Assembly (NCBI GenBank): GCA_947494195.1
Contig: CANLUC010000009.1
Coordinates: 1 to 60,701 of the forward strand
Length of the DNA stretch: 60,701 nt
DNA from: an uncultured Nesterenkonia sp.
Lineage (GTDB): Bacteria; Actinomycetota; Actinomycetes; Actinomycetales; Micrococcaceae
Direction of reading: 5' to 3'
Shown here: positions 25,190 through 33,643 of the stretch, piece after piece
How the letters are laid out: every line of letters begins with the position of its first letter
How positions within the stretch are numbered: the first letter of the stretch is position 1
Program-made: the position numbers and the translations under genes
The notes under the pieces: generated by a model
Told to the model about the DNA's origin: nothing
What the model saw: the letters and a program-made list of their open reading frames with translations, nothing else
The model's database searches: none

Positions 25190-26615
25190 GTCGATAGTCA
25201 GGGTCAAAGACGTTTTTGATGCTGCGCTGCAGCTCGATGACCTCGGTCGACTGTTCCCAGTCGAGCCAGCGCAGCTTATAGGTCCCGATGCCGTGCTCGC
25301 CGGTGATCGTGCCGCCCATCTCCAGTGCGATCCGCACCGAACCGTCCAGGGCCGCATGCAGCCGGGACATCGCCGAGGCGGGTGCGCCGTCGTCGTCGTG
25401 GTGTTCCTCGGTGCTGTGCTGATCATTCGTGGAATCTGGCTCGGTCGCCAGCTCAGAACTCGGCACGCTGAAGGTGGGGTGCAGGTTGCCGTCCCCGGCG
25501 TGGGCGACGACCTTGAGCTGGACGTCATGCTCTACGGCGAGGTCCTGGATGGCGCGGATGTAGTCCACCAGCCGGGATCGCGGCACGGCGACGTCCTCGC
25601 CCACACGGACCTCGGTCACGACCCCGTCGCCGCGCGCGTGCCGGCGCAGCTCGATCAGGCGCTCCGATTCGGTGGAGCCGGGGTCGCTGACCGTGGCACC
25701 GAGCGCGCGCAGCGCCTCGCGGATGATCTCGGCCTCGATGCCCGCCCCGTGCCCGTCGGTCTGGATGAGCAGCAGGGTGTTTCCTCGGGTGGCGAGATCC
25801 GAGCCCTGCGCCTCATCCAGGGCGAGCATGGTGCGGTGGTCCAGCAGCTCCGTGATCGCCGGCTGGACCCGGGCCTTGCCGATGTCGAGCACGCCCTGGG
25901 CTGCGGTGGTGAGCTCGTCGAAGAACGCGGCGATGGTCTCAGTGTGCTGACTGAGGTGGCGCAGCCGCACGGTGACGCCGACGACGATGCCCAGCGTCCC
26001 CTCCGACCCGACGAAGAGGCTGGTCAGGTCGTAGCCTGCGACCCCTTTGAAGGTGGCCTGTCCGGTGTGGATCAGGGTGCCGTCGGCGAGCACCACGTCG
26101 AGCGCCAGCACCGAGTCTCGGGTGACGCCGTACTTGGCGCAGCGCAGTCCGCCAGCGTTGGTGGCGACGTTCCCGCCGATGGTGGAGGTGCGGTAGCTGG
26201 CCGGGTCCGGGGCGTACATCAGCCCGTGCTGCGCCGCGGCAGTGTTCAGGTCCGCGTTGATCACCCCGGGTTCGACGACGGCGACCTCGTCCTCGGGACG
26301 CATTGCCAGGATCTGGTTCATCCGGGTCAGGTTCAACACTACCGAGCCTGCTGTGGTGTTGGCCCCGCCCGAGACGGAGGTCCCGGCACCGCGGGTGATC
26401 AGCGGGAAGCCGTGATGGGCCGAGAGCTGGACCAGGTGCTGGACGTCCGCGACCGATTCCGCGAAGACGACGGCGAGCGGGGTGTGCACCTGCCAGTGCT
26501 CCAGCGGCCCCTTGTCCACGGAGTGTGACTCGAGCTCTGCCGGGTCGGTAGTCACGGTGTGAGGCGCGAAGGCGCTGCGCAGGGCGGTGCGGACATCATT
26601 GTCGGAGGAGCTCAT
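25164..26615 (-). CDS. FAD-linked 2-hydroxyacid oxidase (glycolate oxidase GlcD / D-lactate dehydrogenase type)
   Basis: A 483-residue flavoprotein oxidising glycolate or D-lactate to the 2-oxoacid. The FAD (PCMH) domain has LITRGAGTSVSGGANTTAGSVVLNL and the signature TIGGNVATNAGGLRCAKYG. The C-terminal part shows VAHAGDGNLHPTFSVP and GEHGIGTYKLRWL, which are the catalytic and cofactor segments of this family. About 30 residues near the middle of the C-terminal half are a Thr/Asp/His-rich insertion (SNDQHSTEEHHDDDG). There are no partner GlcE/GlcF genes beside it. It is convergent with, and overlaps, the preceding gene. Confidence 0.85.
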   Translation of the reverse strand: MSSSDNDVRTALRSAFAPHTVTTDPAELESHSVDKGPLEHWQVHTPLAVVFAESVADVQHLVQLSAHHGFPLITRGAGTSVSGGANTTAGSVVLNLTRMNQILAMRPEDEVAVVEPGVINADLNTAAAQHGLMYAPDPASYRTSTIGGNVATNAGGLRCAKYGVTRDSVLALDVVLADGTLIHTGQATFKGVAGYDLTSLFVGSEGTLGIVVGVTVRLRHLSQHTETIAAFFDELTTAAQGVLDIGKARVQPAITELLDHRTMLALDEAQGSDLATRGNTLLLIQTDGHGAGIEAEIIREALRALGATVSDPGSTESERLIELRRHARGDGVVTEVRVGEDVAVPRSRLVDYIRAIQDLAVEHDVQLKVVAHAGDGNLHPTFSVPSSELATEPDSTNDQHSTEEHHDDDGAPASAMSRLHAALDGSVRIALEMGGTITGEHGIGTYKLRWLDWEQSTEVIELQRSIKNVFDPDYRLNPGRAIL

Positions 26616-26659
26616 GGGAACTGAGTGTAGGTCAGGCGCGTCACACCCTCCCCGCGAAA

Positions 26660-26724
26660 AAATCGTAGAGCTCTAGCAAGTCGTAGGGCTATAGCCTTAC
26701 GACAACGCGATAGCTCTACGATTT
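26660..26724. repeat. Nested palindromic element, copy 2
   Basis: The outer arms 26660-26677 (AAATCGTAGAGCTCTAGC) and 26707-26724 pair with two mismatches. The inner 24-bp palindrome at 26680-26703 (left half GTCGTAGGGCTA) has one wobble. A six-A run at 26657-26662 gives a T-run on the minus strand, so it can act as terminator for the minus-strand lipoprotein gene that ends 21 bases away. It also sits in front of the FAD oxidase gene. Confidence 0.88.
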
Positions 26725-26744
26725 CTAGGGTCCGAGGGAGGGCT

Positions 26745-27170
26745 TCACGGGATTTCGGTCGATGAGTTCACCCGCCACTGCTGGATGTCCTCATCGCATA
26801 CCTCGGGGACGCCGTAGATCGTCGGCCCCGCCATGTTTCCTCCTACGAAGATGTCGTCTCCATCCGCGTAGTCCTCACCCAGGTAGCTGAACCCCTCACC
26901 GTCGGAAGCTTCAGCAACCTCATGGGCGGGAAAGATAGCGAGAGTCAGCGCGTTGTCCGGTTCAGGGCCTTCGATGTAGAAACAACCGTCGATCTCTGCG
27001 ACCTGACCCTCGAGTGCCACCTCGGCGCCGCCCTGTTGCTCGACGATGCGATTCGGAACACCGGCTGGCGCATCCGGATCCTGGCGATTCGTGGTGCACC
27101 CGAGCAGAGCTGCGCCCAGCAGTGCTCCCACGACGGTGGTCGCGCCGGCGGCTCGTATCTGATGTCCCAT
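26745..27170 (-). CDS. Lipoprotein, paralogue A
   Basis: The 141-residue protein has a signal peptide ending in the lipobox LLGC (Cys25), so it is probably attached to the outer face of the membrane. The mature part shares GQVAEIDGCFYIE, GEDYADGDDIFVGG and VPEVCDEDIQQW with the next gene. The two conserved Cys of the mature region could form a disulphide. I do not recognise a family with known function. It is followed by palindrome copy 2, which may terminate it. Confidence 0.78.
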   Translation of the reverse strand: MGHQIRAAGATTVVGALLGAALLGCTTNRQDPDAPAGVPNRIVEQQGGAEVALEGQVAEIDGCFYIEGPEPDNALTLAIFPAHEVAEASDGEGFSYLGEDYADGDDIFVGGNMAGPTIYGVPEVCDEDIQQWRVNSSTEIP

Positions 27171-27215
27171 CGCTCCACGCTCGCAGAGATTGCACCGTGG
27201 CGGAAGGAATGCAGG

Positions 27216-27632
27216 TCAGCCCTCCGGATGGACCTGCCATTGCGGGATGTCCTCATCACATTCAGCCGGAACCGGGTAGGTGACGCCGACGGTGGCGCTG
27301 CCGCCGACGCTGATCTCATCCCCGTCGGTGTAGTCCTCACCGTTGAGCTCGAACCCATCTCCAGTGGGAGACGCGTCCACCATGTCAGCCGGGAAAACCG
27401 CCACCCAAAGATCGCCCGCGGACTTCCCATCTTCGATATAGAAGCAGCCATCGAGCTCAGCGACCTGCCCGCGCAACACGGCGGAGTCGCCGCCGTCGTC
27501 CTCGGTCACGCGGGTGGCCACGCCGTCGGGCGCATCGGCGGTGCTCGGTTCTGCCCCACACCCGAGGAGGCCGAGGACGAAGATTCCGGCCAGCGTGCCG
27601 GCCGTGCTCACGGCGTGAATCTCATGTTCCAT
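27216..27632 (-). CDS. Lipoprotein, paralogue B
   Basis: The 138-residue protein has a lipobox GLLGC (Cys25) and the same conserved blocks as the downstream gene: GQVAELDGCFYIE, GEDYTDGDEISVGG and AECDEDIPQWQV. The two genes are 45 bases apart in the same direction, so they look like a tandem duplication that has since diverged. The start at 27632 is only 17 bases from palindrome copy 3. The promoter therefore probably overlaps or lies beyond that element. Function unknown. Confidence 0.78.
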   Translation of the reverse strand: MEHEIHAVSTAGTLAGIFVLGLLGCGAEPSTADAPDGVATRVTEDDGGDSAVLRGQVAELDGCFYIEDGKSAGDLWVAVFPADMVDASPTGDGFELNGEDYTDGDEISVGGSATVGVTYPVPAECDEDIPQWQVHPEG

Positions 27633-27648
27633 GGCCCCACCGTGCCAG

Positions 27649-27716
27649 AAATCGTAGAGCTCTTGCGTTGTCGTAGCGCTATAGCCCTACGACTTGCTAG
27701 AGCTTTACGATTTTTT
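27649..27716. repeat. Nested palindromic element, copy 3
   Basis: The outer arms 27649-27666 (AAATCGTAGAGCTCTTGC) and 27696-27713 pair with two non-Watson-Crick positions, and a T-run continues to 27716 on the plus strand. The inner palindrome at 27670-27693 (left half GTCGTAGCGCTA) has one mismatch. It separates the lipoprotein genes from the metYX leader. Unlike copy 2 it lies at the 5' side of a gene. Confidence 0.88.
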
Positions 27717-27767
27717 CAGGGGAGGGGGTGCACTTGCACGGGGGCGTTCCGCGATGCAGACTTGACC

Positions 27768-27859
27768 CTAGGTCAAGAGTGCCAGCGCAAAACCCCGGTT
27801 TGCTGGCCGGCAACCCTCCAGTTCGCGGTGGGGTGCCCCGGGTGACGACCTGGCTGCGG
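27768..27859 (+). ncRNA. SAM-IV type riboswitch controlling metY-metX
   Basis: The segment matches the actinobacterial SAM-IV class as I know it. GTCAAGAGTGCCAGC and the complementary GCTGGCCGGCAACC form the shared SAM core. A CTCC...GGGG arm follows, then the tail TGCCCCGGGTGACGACC, which closes the first helix and provides the pseudoknot strand. It precedes metY by about 175 bases, and sulfur-amino-acid genes are the standard targets. The palindromic CTTGACC...GGTCAAG at its left edge may overlap the promoter. The terminator/anti-terminator part further downstream could not be assigned. Confidence 0.82.
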
Positions 27860-28033
27860 CCATCACCGAGCATCGGTGATCGACGCGGCAAGCGCGGGCC
27901 ACACACCAGTGCGGGCCCTTAAACCCAGTCCTCAGGACGGGGCCGTACAGGATTCAACGCCGGAAGATCTCTCCCCGGCAGCGACGTTCATGCGCGGCTC
28001 AGCCCCAAGGACCGCATTGAACGGAGCAGTCCC

Positions 28034-29485
28034 TTGAGCAACGACAACAGCACCTGGCAGTTCGAGACCCAGCAGATCCACGCCGGAGTCGCCCCTGATC
28101 CGGCTACCGGAGCACGGGCGCTGCCGATCCACCAGACGACCTCCTTCGTCTTCCCCGACACCGCCGCGGCAGCACGGCGCTTCGGCCTTGAGGAGATCGC
28201 ACCGATCTACTCCCGCATCGGCAACCCCACGGTCCAGGCCATCGAGGACAAGATCGCTGCCCTCGAAGGCGGCGTCGGCGCGCTCGGAGTCGGCTCCGGT
28301 CAGGCCGCGACCTCGCTGGCCCTGCTGAACATCGCCGAGTCCGGCAGCCACATCGTCGCCTCGCCCACCCTTTACGGCGGGACGCAGAACCTCTTCAAGC
28401 ACACGCTGCCCAAGTTCGGCATCGAGGTCACGTTCGTGGAGGACCCCGATGACCTGGAGTCCTGGCGGGCCGCCACCCGGGAGAACACCGTCGCCTTCTT
28501 CGGTGAGGCTGTGGCCAACCCGCGCGGGGACGTGCTGGACATCGAGGGGGTGGCCTCGGTCGCCCATGACCATGGCGCGCCGCTGATCATCGACTCCACG
28601 CTGACCACCCCGTACCTGATCAAGCCGATCGACTTCGGCGCCGACGTCGTGGTGCATTCGGCCACCAAGTTCCTCGGTGGGCACGGCACGGCGATCGCCG
28701 GGGTGATCGTGGACTCCGGGCGCTTCGACTACTTCGCCCACCCGGAGCGCTTCCCCGGCTTCAGCACCCCTGATGAGAGCTATCACGGGCTGGTCTTCGG
28801 CCGGGATCTCGGCCCCGAGGGGATCTTCGGAGTCAACCTCTCCTTCATCCTCAAGGCCCGCGTGCAGCTGCTGCGCGACCTCGGTCCGGCGCTGTCTCCG
28901 CACAACGCCTTTGAGATCAATCTGGGTCTGGAGACCCTCTCGCTGCGGATCGAGCGCCACGTCGCCAACGCCCAGAAGGTGGCCGAGTACCTGGAGGGCC
29001 ACGAGGCCGTGAAGCGCGTCTACTACTCCGGGCTGCCGTCGAGCCCCTGCTTCGAGCGGGCGCAGAAGTACCTGCCGCGCGGCACCGGCGCAGTGCTGGC
29101 CTTCGAGCTTGCCGGTGGAGCCGAGGACGACGACGCCACGCAGGCCCGCGCGGGCCAGACGCTGGTGGACGCGCTGGAGCTGCATTCCCTGGTGGCCAAC
29201 GTCGGTGATGTGCGCTCGCTGGCGATCCATCCCGCCTCGACCACCCACCGGCAGCTCAGCCCCGCCGAGCAGCATGCCGCCGGGGTCAAGCCAGGTCTCG
29301 TCCGGCTCTCCGTGGGTCTGGAGCACATCGACGACATCATCGCCGACCTGGCCCAGGGGCTCGAGAAGGCAGCCGCCATCCAAAGCACCACCGAGACTGC
29401 CGGCCAGGCTTCTGACCAGGACTCTTCCGCCGATGACCAGAGTGCGGACAATGTGACGAAGCGAGAAGCCGCGTCCGCGGTCTGA
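28034..29485 (+). CDS. metY: O-acetylhomoserine aminocarboxypropyltransferase
   Basis: A 483-residue PLP enzyme that makes homocysteine from O-acetylhomoserine and sulfide. The PLP-binding lysine lies in HSATKFLGGHG. Also visible are QTTSFVFPDTAAAARRFGLEE, YSRIGNPTVQAIEDKIAALEGG, and the C-terminal substrate-binding HPASTTHRQLS. The start is a TTG at 28034 with GGAG seven bases upstream, chosen because the family N-terminus fits and no ATG or GTG does. The last about 45 residues are a Gln/Ser/Asp/Thr-rich tail. It is controlled by the upstream riboswitch. Confidence 0.92.
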   Translation: MSNDNSTWQFETQQIHAGVAPDPATGARALPIHQTTSFVFPDTAAAARRFGLEEIAPIYSRIGNPTVQAIEDKIAALEGGVGALGVGSGQAATSLALLNIAESGSHIVASPTLYGGTQNLFKHTLPKFGIEVTFVEDPDDLESWRAATRENTVAFFGEAVANPRGDVLDIEGVASVAHDHGAPLIIDSTLTTPYLIKPIDFGADVVVHSATKFLGGHGTAIAGVIVDSGRFDYFAHPERFPGFSTPDESYHGLVFGRDLGPEGIFGVNLSFILKARVQLLRDLGPALSPHNAFEINLGLETLSLRIERHVANAQKVAEYLEGHEAVKRVYYSGLPSSPCFERAQKYLPRGTGAVLAFELAGGAEDDDATQARAGQTLVDALELHSLVANVGDVRSLAIHPASTTHRQLSPAEQHAAGVKPGLVRLSVGLEHIDDIIADLAQGLEKAAAIQSTTETAGQASDQDSSADDQSADNVTKREAASAV

Positions 29486-29500
29486 GGTTAGGGTGATCGG

Positions 29501-30607
29501 GTGCTGAATGACTTTGGGGACAGGCCTGCGGGTGCGCTGAACACGGCAGATGTGGGGGCGTACACATTCGAGACAGGTGGGCAGCTGCCCGAAGTCACCA
29601 TCGCCTACGAGACCTGGGGCACGCTCAACGAGGACGGCAGCAATGCGATCCTCGTGGCGCACGCCTTGACCGGGGACTCCCACGTCGCCGCGACCCCGGC
29701 AGACCCCTCCATCGGATGGTGGGAGGGTCTGCTGGGCCCCGGTCGACCGATCGACACTCAGCGCTGGTTCGTCATCGCCCCGGCGATGGTGGGTGGCTGC
29801 TACGGCTCCACCGGACCCGCCTCCCTGGATCCCGAAGGGAAGCCCTATGGCTCCCGATTCCCCTTCGTGACGATTCGCGATTCCGTCCACCTCGAAGCCC
29901 GGCTGGCTGCGGCCCTGGGCATCAAGACGTTCCACACGGTGATCGGTGGATCCATGGGAGGCGCCCGCGCGCTGGAATGGGCCGCCACCTACCCGGAGAT
30001 GGTCGACGGCGTGGCCGTCTTCGCCTGCGGTGCGGCGTCCACCGCTGAGCAGATCGCCTTCGGCCAGGCCCAGGTGCTGGCCGTGGAGAATGATCCGCAC
30101 TTCGCCGGCGGGGACTACTACGGCGGCCCCGCGCCGCATTCCGGGCTCGGACTCGCGCGGCGGATCGCGCACATCACCTACCGCGCGGAAGCCGAGCTCG
30201 GCGCTCGATTCGGACGCGCTCCGCAAGGTGCAGAGGACCCCTTCGGCTGGCCCGACCGGCGGCGCGGCCGCTATCAGGTGGAGTCCTACCTGGACCATCA
30301 GGCCGAGAAGCTGCTCAAGCGGTTCGACCCCAACGCCTATGTGGTGCTCTCCGAGGCGCTGATGAGCCACGACGTCGGCCGCGGCCGCGGAGGCGTGGCA
30401 CAGGCGCTCTCCTCGGTCACCGCGGTGCCGTTCCTCGCCGCGGTGGAGACGGACCGGTTGTACTTCCCGGAGCAGTCCCAGCAGATCGCCGATGCCATTC
30501 CGGGCGGCCACCCGGTGCACACGATCCACTCGCCGATCGGCCATGACGGCTTCCTGACCAGCGCGGAACAGCTCGGCGAGCCCATGCGGGCCACGCTGCG
30601 ACTGTGA
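29501..30607 (+). CDS. metX: Homoserine O-acetyltransferase
   Basis: A 368-residue alpha/beta-hydrolase-fold enzyme that acetylates homoserine and so supplies the substrate of MetY. The nucleophile elbow is IGGSMGGARALEW, the Asp region is VETDRLYFPEQSQQ and the His lies in GHDGFL. The start is GTG at 29501, 15 bases after the metY stop, so both genes share the riboswitch-controlled transcript. Length is normal. Confidence 0.93.
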   Translation: MLNDFGDRPAGALNTADVGAYTFETGGQLPEVTIAYETWGTLNEDGSNAILVAHALTGDSHVAATPADPSIGWWEGLLGPGRPIDTQRWFVIAPAMVGGCYGSTGPASLDPEGKPYGSRFPFVTIRDSVHLEARLAAALGIKTFHTVIGGSMGGARALEWAATYPEMVDGVAVFACGAASTAEQIAFGQAQVLAVENDPHFAGGDYYGGPAPHSGLGLARRIAHITYRAEAELGARFGRAPQGAEDPFGWPDRRRGRYQVESYLDHQAEKLLKRFDPNAYVVLSEALMSHDVGRGRGGVAQALSSVTAVPFLAAVETDRLYFPEQSQQIADAIPGGHPVHTIHSPIGHDGFLTSAEQLGEPMRATLRL

Positions 30608-30732
30608 GGAGCGAATCTGCGCCTCTGGATCGCCGGACCTAGCTCCAGCGGGGACTGAAACAGATATTCCAGAGATGTCACTCTGCTGTAACACCTGATC
30701 GGGCAGACTGATCGGAACGAGGAGAGTGATCC

Positions 30733-31854
30733 ATGAGCCCGCAGCCCATCCTGCAGCCCGGCGAACACCTGCCCGAAGGCGTCCGCTACCTCCCAGCCAG
30801 CCCGGAGAACATCTTCTGGGGGCGGCTCCCCTGCGCCGCCGATGAGCCGGTCCTGCACATCGAGTCCGGAGAGCAGGTCCTCATCGACACCCTCTCTCAC
30901 GAGGGGATCCTGGAGGACCAGGGCCGGGACCCGCTGGCCTACTTCGCCGGACACGGCGTCCCCGAGGACCAGGTGCTCACCGACGCGATCGCGCTCGCGG
31001 CCAGTGATCACCCGCGAGACCCCGCCGTCGACGGCCCGCATGTGAACACCGGGCCGATCCATGTTCAGGGCGCCATGCCGGGAGACCTGCTCAAGATCAC
31101 CATCGAGCAGGTGCAGCGTCGCGTCCCCTACGGCATCATCTCCAACCGCCACGGCAAGGGGGCGCTCAACGGGGAGTACCCCCGCGGCGAGCGCAACGTC
31201 TCGATCTTCGCGGCAGTGGAGGAGCCCGAGGAAGCTGAGCACGCCGAGCAGCCCGCCCCTGGTGTGGCTCGAGGTCGGATGGCTCCGCGCGCCGGTGCCG
31301 AGAAGCGGCTGAGCTTCGAGCTGGAGCCCTTCTTCGGGACCATCGGAGTGGCCGTCGCGGGGGAGACCCGTCCCCATTCGGTGCCGCCGGGAACCCACGG
31401 CGGCAACATCGACATCAAGATGCTCACCGAGAGGACCTCCCTCTACCTGCCCGTGCAGGTGCCCGGTGCGCTGGCCTTCGTCGGAGATCCGCACTTCGCC
31501 CAGGGCGACGGCGAGGTGGCGCTCACCGCAATGGAGGCCTCGCTGCGGGGACTGCTGCGCTTCGAGGTCATCCCTCGCGAGCAGGCCCTGGCCGCCTTCG
31601 GCGAACAGATCGGGCCGCTGGCCGAAACCGCGGAGTTCCTCATCCCCACCGGCATGGACGAGGACCTGGACATCGCCGTGCAAAACTGTGTGCGCAACGC
31701 GATCGTGCTGCTGCAGGCCCGCTGGGGACTGGATGCCGAACACGCCTACGCCTATCTCTCCGCCGCCACGGACTTCAACATCTCCCAAGTGGTCGACCTG
31801 GTCAAAGGGGTCCATGCCCGCGTGGCCGTCCGAGACTTTGCGGGGTTCGGATGA
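30733..31854 (+). CDS. Acetamidase/formamidase family protein
   Basis: The 373-residue protein belongs to the FmdA/AmdA family that hydrolyses short-chain amides to ammonium and the acid. Family segments seen are HVNTGPIHVQGAMPGDLLKI, SVPPGTHGGNIDIK and PVQVPGALAFVGDPHFAQGDGE. A roughly 30-residue Glu/Ala/Pro-rich insertion follows NVSIFAAVEE. The start has a GAGGAG site. It is coupled by ATGA overlap to the following amidase, and both lie at the head of the purine genes. The substrate is unknown; formamide release in purine breakdown is an inference. Confidence 0.85.
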   Translation: MSPQPILQPGEHLPEGVRYLPASPENIFWGRLPCAADEPVLHIESGEQVLIDTLSHEGILEDQGRDPLAYFAGHGVPEDQVLTDAIALAASDHPRDPAVDGPHVNTGPIHVQGAMPGDLLKITIEQVQRRVPYGIISNRHGKGALNGEYPRGERNVSIFAAVEEPEEAEHAEQPAPGVARGRMAPRAGAEKRLSFELEPFFGTIGVAVAGETRPHSVPPGTHGGNIDIKMLTERTSLYLPVQVPGALAFVGDPHFAQGDGEVALTAMEASLRGLLRFEVIPREQALAAFGEQIGPLAETAEFLIPTGMDEDLDIAVQNCVRNAIVLLQARWGLDAEHAYAYLSAATDFNISQVVDLVKGVHARVAVRDFAGFG

Positions 31855-33113
31855 ACACGGCAGACCCCACGATCTGGCGAGCGGGCGGCGACCCCACCGC
31901 CCCGCTTGTCCCTTCCTCCGGAGTCGGACCGCTGGCCGGGCAGAGCCTCGCCGTCAAGGACCTCTACGCGCTCGCGGGACACCGCATTGGCGCCGGCAAC
32001 CCCACCTGGCTGGCCGAGGCCGCCGAGCAGACCAGCACCGCGTCCGCCGTGAAGCAACTGCTTGAGGCAGGCGCCGCGATCACCGGGATCGCGCAGACCG
32101 ATGAGTTCGCGCTCTCCCTGGCCGGCACCAACCAGCACTACGGGACACCGCCGACCCCGGCGGCCCCGGGCCGGATCAGCGGCGGGTCCAGCTCCGGATC
32201 CGCCGCCGCCGTCGCACTGGGCCAGGTGAGCATCGGGCTAGGCACCGACACCGGTGGCTCGATCCGCGTGCCCGCTTCCTACCAGGGACTCTGGGGCATG
32301 CGCAGCACCCATGATGCAATCTCCCGCGAGGGCCTGCTGCCTCTCGCGCAGAGCTTCGACACGGTCGGCTGGATGACCCGCGACGCCGAGACGCTGGGCC
32401 TCGTGGCCGAGGTGCTTCTGCCCGCCCGCGACGAGGCCGCGCAGGATGTCACACTCCCGACGGAGCTCACAGTCATCCCCCGCCTCTTCGACCAGGTCCA
32501 GCCGGAGGTCGCCGACGCGGTGCGCGCTGCCGTGGACGGTGTGACGACCGCCCCGCAGGACACCCTGCACCCACGCCTGCACCTGAAGCGACTCGAGGGC
32601 GTCACCCCGGAGATGCACGCCGCCTGGCTCGAGGCCTTCCGCGTCATCCAGATGCGCGAGGCCTGGGCCAACCACGGCGAGTGGATCAGCACCCACTGGG
32701 AGGCGATGGCCGACGACGTCGGCGCACGGTTCCGCACGGCCAGTCAGTTCAGCGCCGATCAGGAACAGCAGGCCCGGGCGCTGGCCGCCGGCGCCCGCCG
32801 GATCATCCGCGAATGGGTCGGCGACTCCGTGCTGGCGCTTCCCTCGGCCGCCGGTCCTGCGCCGCTGCGCAGCGAGGCTGCACTCGGCGGAGACGTGATC
32901 GAGGAGCATCGCCGCGGCACCATGATGCTCACCTGCCTGGCGGGTCTGGCGGGGCTGCCCGCGGTCAATGTCCCGCTGCGCACGGCAGCGGGACTTCCCA
33001 CCGGCGTCTGCCTGCTCGGGGCGGCCGGGAGCGACCGTGAACTCATCCGCTGGGCGCAGCAGTTTCACGCCCGGCTTCCGTCGACGCAGGAGATCCATGA
33101 TGAAGCTCAGTGA
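31851..33113 (+). CDS. Amidase-signature family hydrolase
   Basis: A 420-residue amidase. The signature ISGGSSSGSAAAVALGQVSIGLGTDTGGSIRVPAS supplies the Ser-cisSer pair, and the first Lys is in VKDLYALAGHRIGAGNPTWL. Its compact N-terminus resembles AtzF-like and scyllo-type amidases. It starts inside the stop of the formamidase-like gene and overlaps the OHCU decarboxylase by 17 bases. In this locus an ureide or allophanate-type substrate is conceivable, but nothing in the sequence fixes it. Confidence 0.85.
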   Translation: MNTADPTIWRAGGDPTAPLVPSSGVGPLAGQSLAVKDLYALAGHRIGAGNPTWLAEAAEQTSTASAVKQLLEAGAAITGIAQTDEFALSLAGTNQHYGTPPTPAAPGRISGGSSSGSAAAVALGQVSIGLGTDTGGSIRVPASYQGLWGMRSTHDAISREGLLPLAQSFDTVGWMTRDAETLGLVAEVLLPARDEAAQDVTLPTELTVIPRLFDQVQPEVADAVRAAVDGVTTAPQDTLHPRLHLKRLEGVTPEMHAAWLEAFRVIQMREAWANHGEWISTHWEAMADDVGARFRTASQFSADQEQQARALAAGARRIIREWVGDSVLALPSAAGPAPLRSEAALGGDVIEEHRRGTMMLTCLAGLAGLPAVNVPLRTAAGLPTGVCLLGAAGSDRELIRWAQQFHARLPSTQEIHDEAQ

Positions 33114-33591
33114 ATTCAACGAGGCCACCCCGGAGGAGCTGACCGAGACGCTCGCCGCCTGTGCGCCCATCCCGTCCTGGCGGGCCGCGATCCTGGCCCG
33201 GAGGCCCTACGGGAGCGTCGAGGAGCTGACCACCACCGCCGCGGAGCTGGCGCAGGACTGGACCGACCTCGAGGTCGACGGCGCGCTGGAGCATCACCCG
33301 CGGATCGGAGAGAAGGTGCAGGGCTCTACCCCGGAAGCCGAGGCCTCCCGACGTGAACAGGGAAGCCTCGGCGCCGATGAGACCGCCCAGGCGGAGTGGA
33401 TCAGCGCGAATGCGGCCTACGAGCAGCGCTTCGACCGGATCTTCCTGATCCGCGCCGCGGGCCGATCCGACCGCGAGATGCGCACCCAGCTCGAGCTTCG
33501 CCTGCAGAACACCGAGGAGGAAGAGGCCGTCATCCGGCGGCAGCAGCTCGCCGAGATCGCGGTGCTGCGGCTGGGACAGGTCGTCTCATGA
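33097..33591 (+). CDS. uraD: OHCU decarboxylase
   Basis: A 164-residue enzyme that decarboxylates 2-oxo-4-hydroxy-4-carboxy-5-ureidoimidazoline to S-allantoin. The catalytic His sits in EHHPRIGEKV, and the C-terminal helix ELRLQNTEEEEAVIRRQQLAEIAVLRL is typical. AGGAG precedes the two adjacent ATGs at 33097 and 33100; either could be used. It belongs with urate oxidase and HIU hydrolase further down. Confidence 0.92.
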   Translation: MMKLSEFNEATPEELTETLAACAPIPSWRAAILARRPYGSVEELTTTAAELAQDWTDLEVDGALEHHPRIGEKVQGSTPEAEASRREQGSLGADETAQAEWISANAAYEQRFDRIFLIRAAGRSDREMRTQLELRLQNTEEEEAVIRRQQLAEIAVLRLGQVVS

Positions 33592-33602
33592 CGATACGCA
33601 CC

Positions 33603-33620
33603 TGTTTCACGGATGAAACA
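33603..33620. promoter_or_regulatory. Perfect palindromic operator candidate before pucG
   Basis: TGTTTCA (33603-33609) and TGAAACA (33614-33620) form a perfect inverted repeat with a 4-base spacer, followed by another GTTTCA at 33624. It lies 24 bases before the pucG start. Similar sequences occur at 46096 and as a single half-site at 30656. It may bind the IclR- or RpiR-type regulator of this locus. Confidence 0.55.
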
Positions 33621-33643
33621 ATAGTTTCAGTAGCATGGTCCTC

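Noticed and set aside
27932-30694. 920-codon minus-strand frame opposite metY-metX
   Set aside because: The plus strand carries two unmistakable methionine enzymes and a riboswitch. The minus-strand product resembles nothing.
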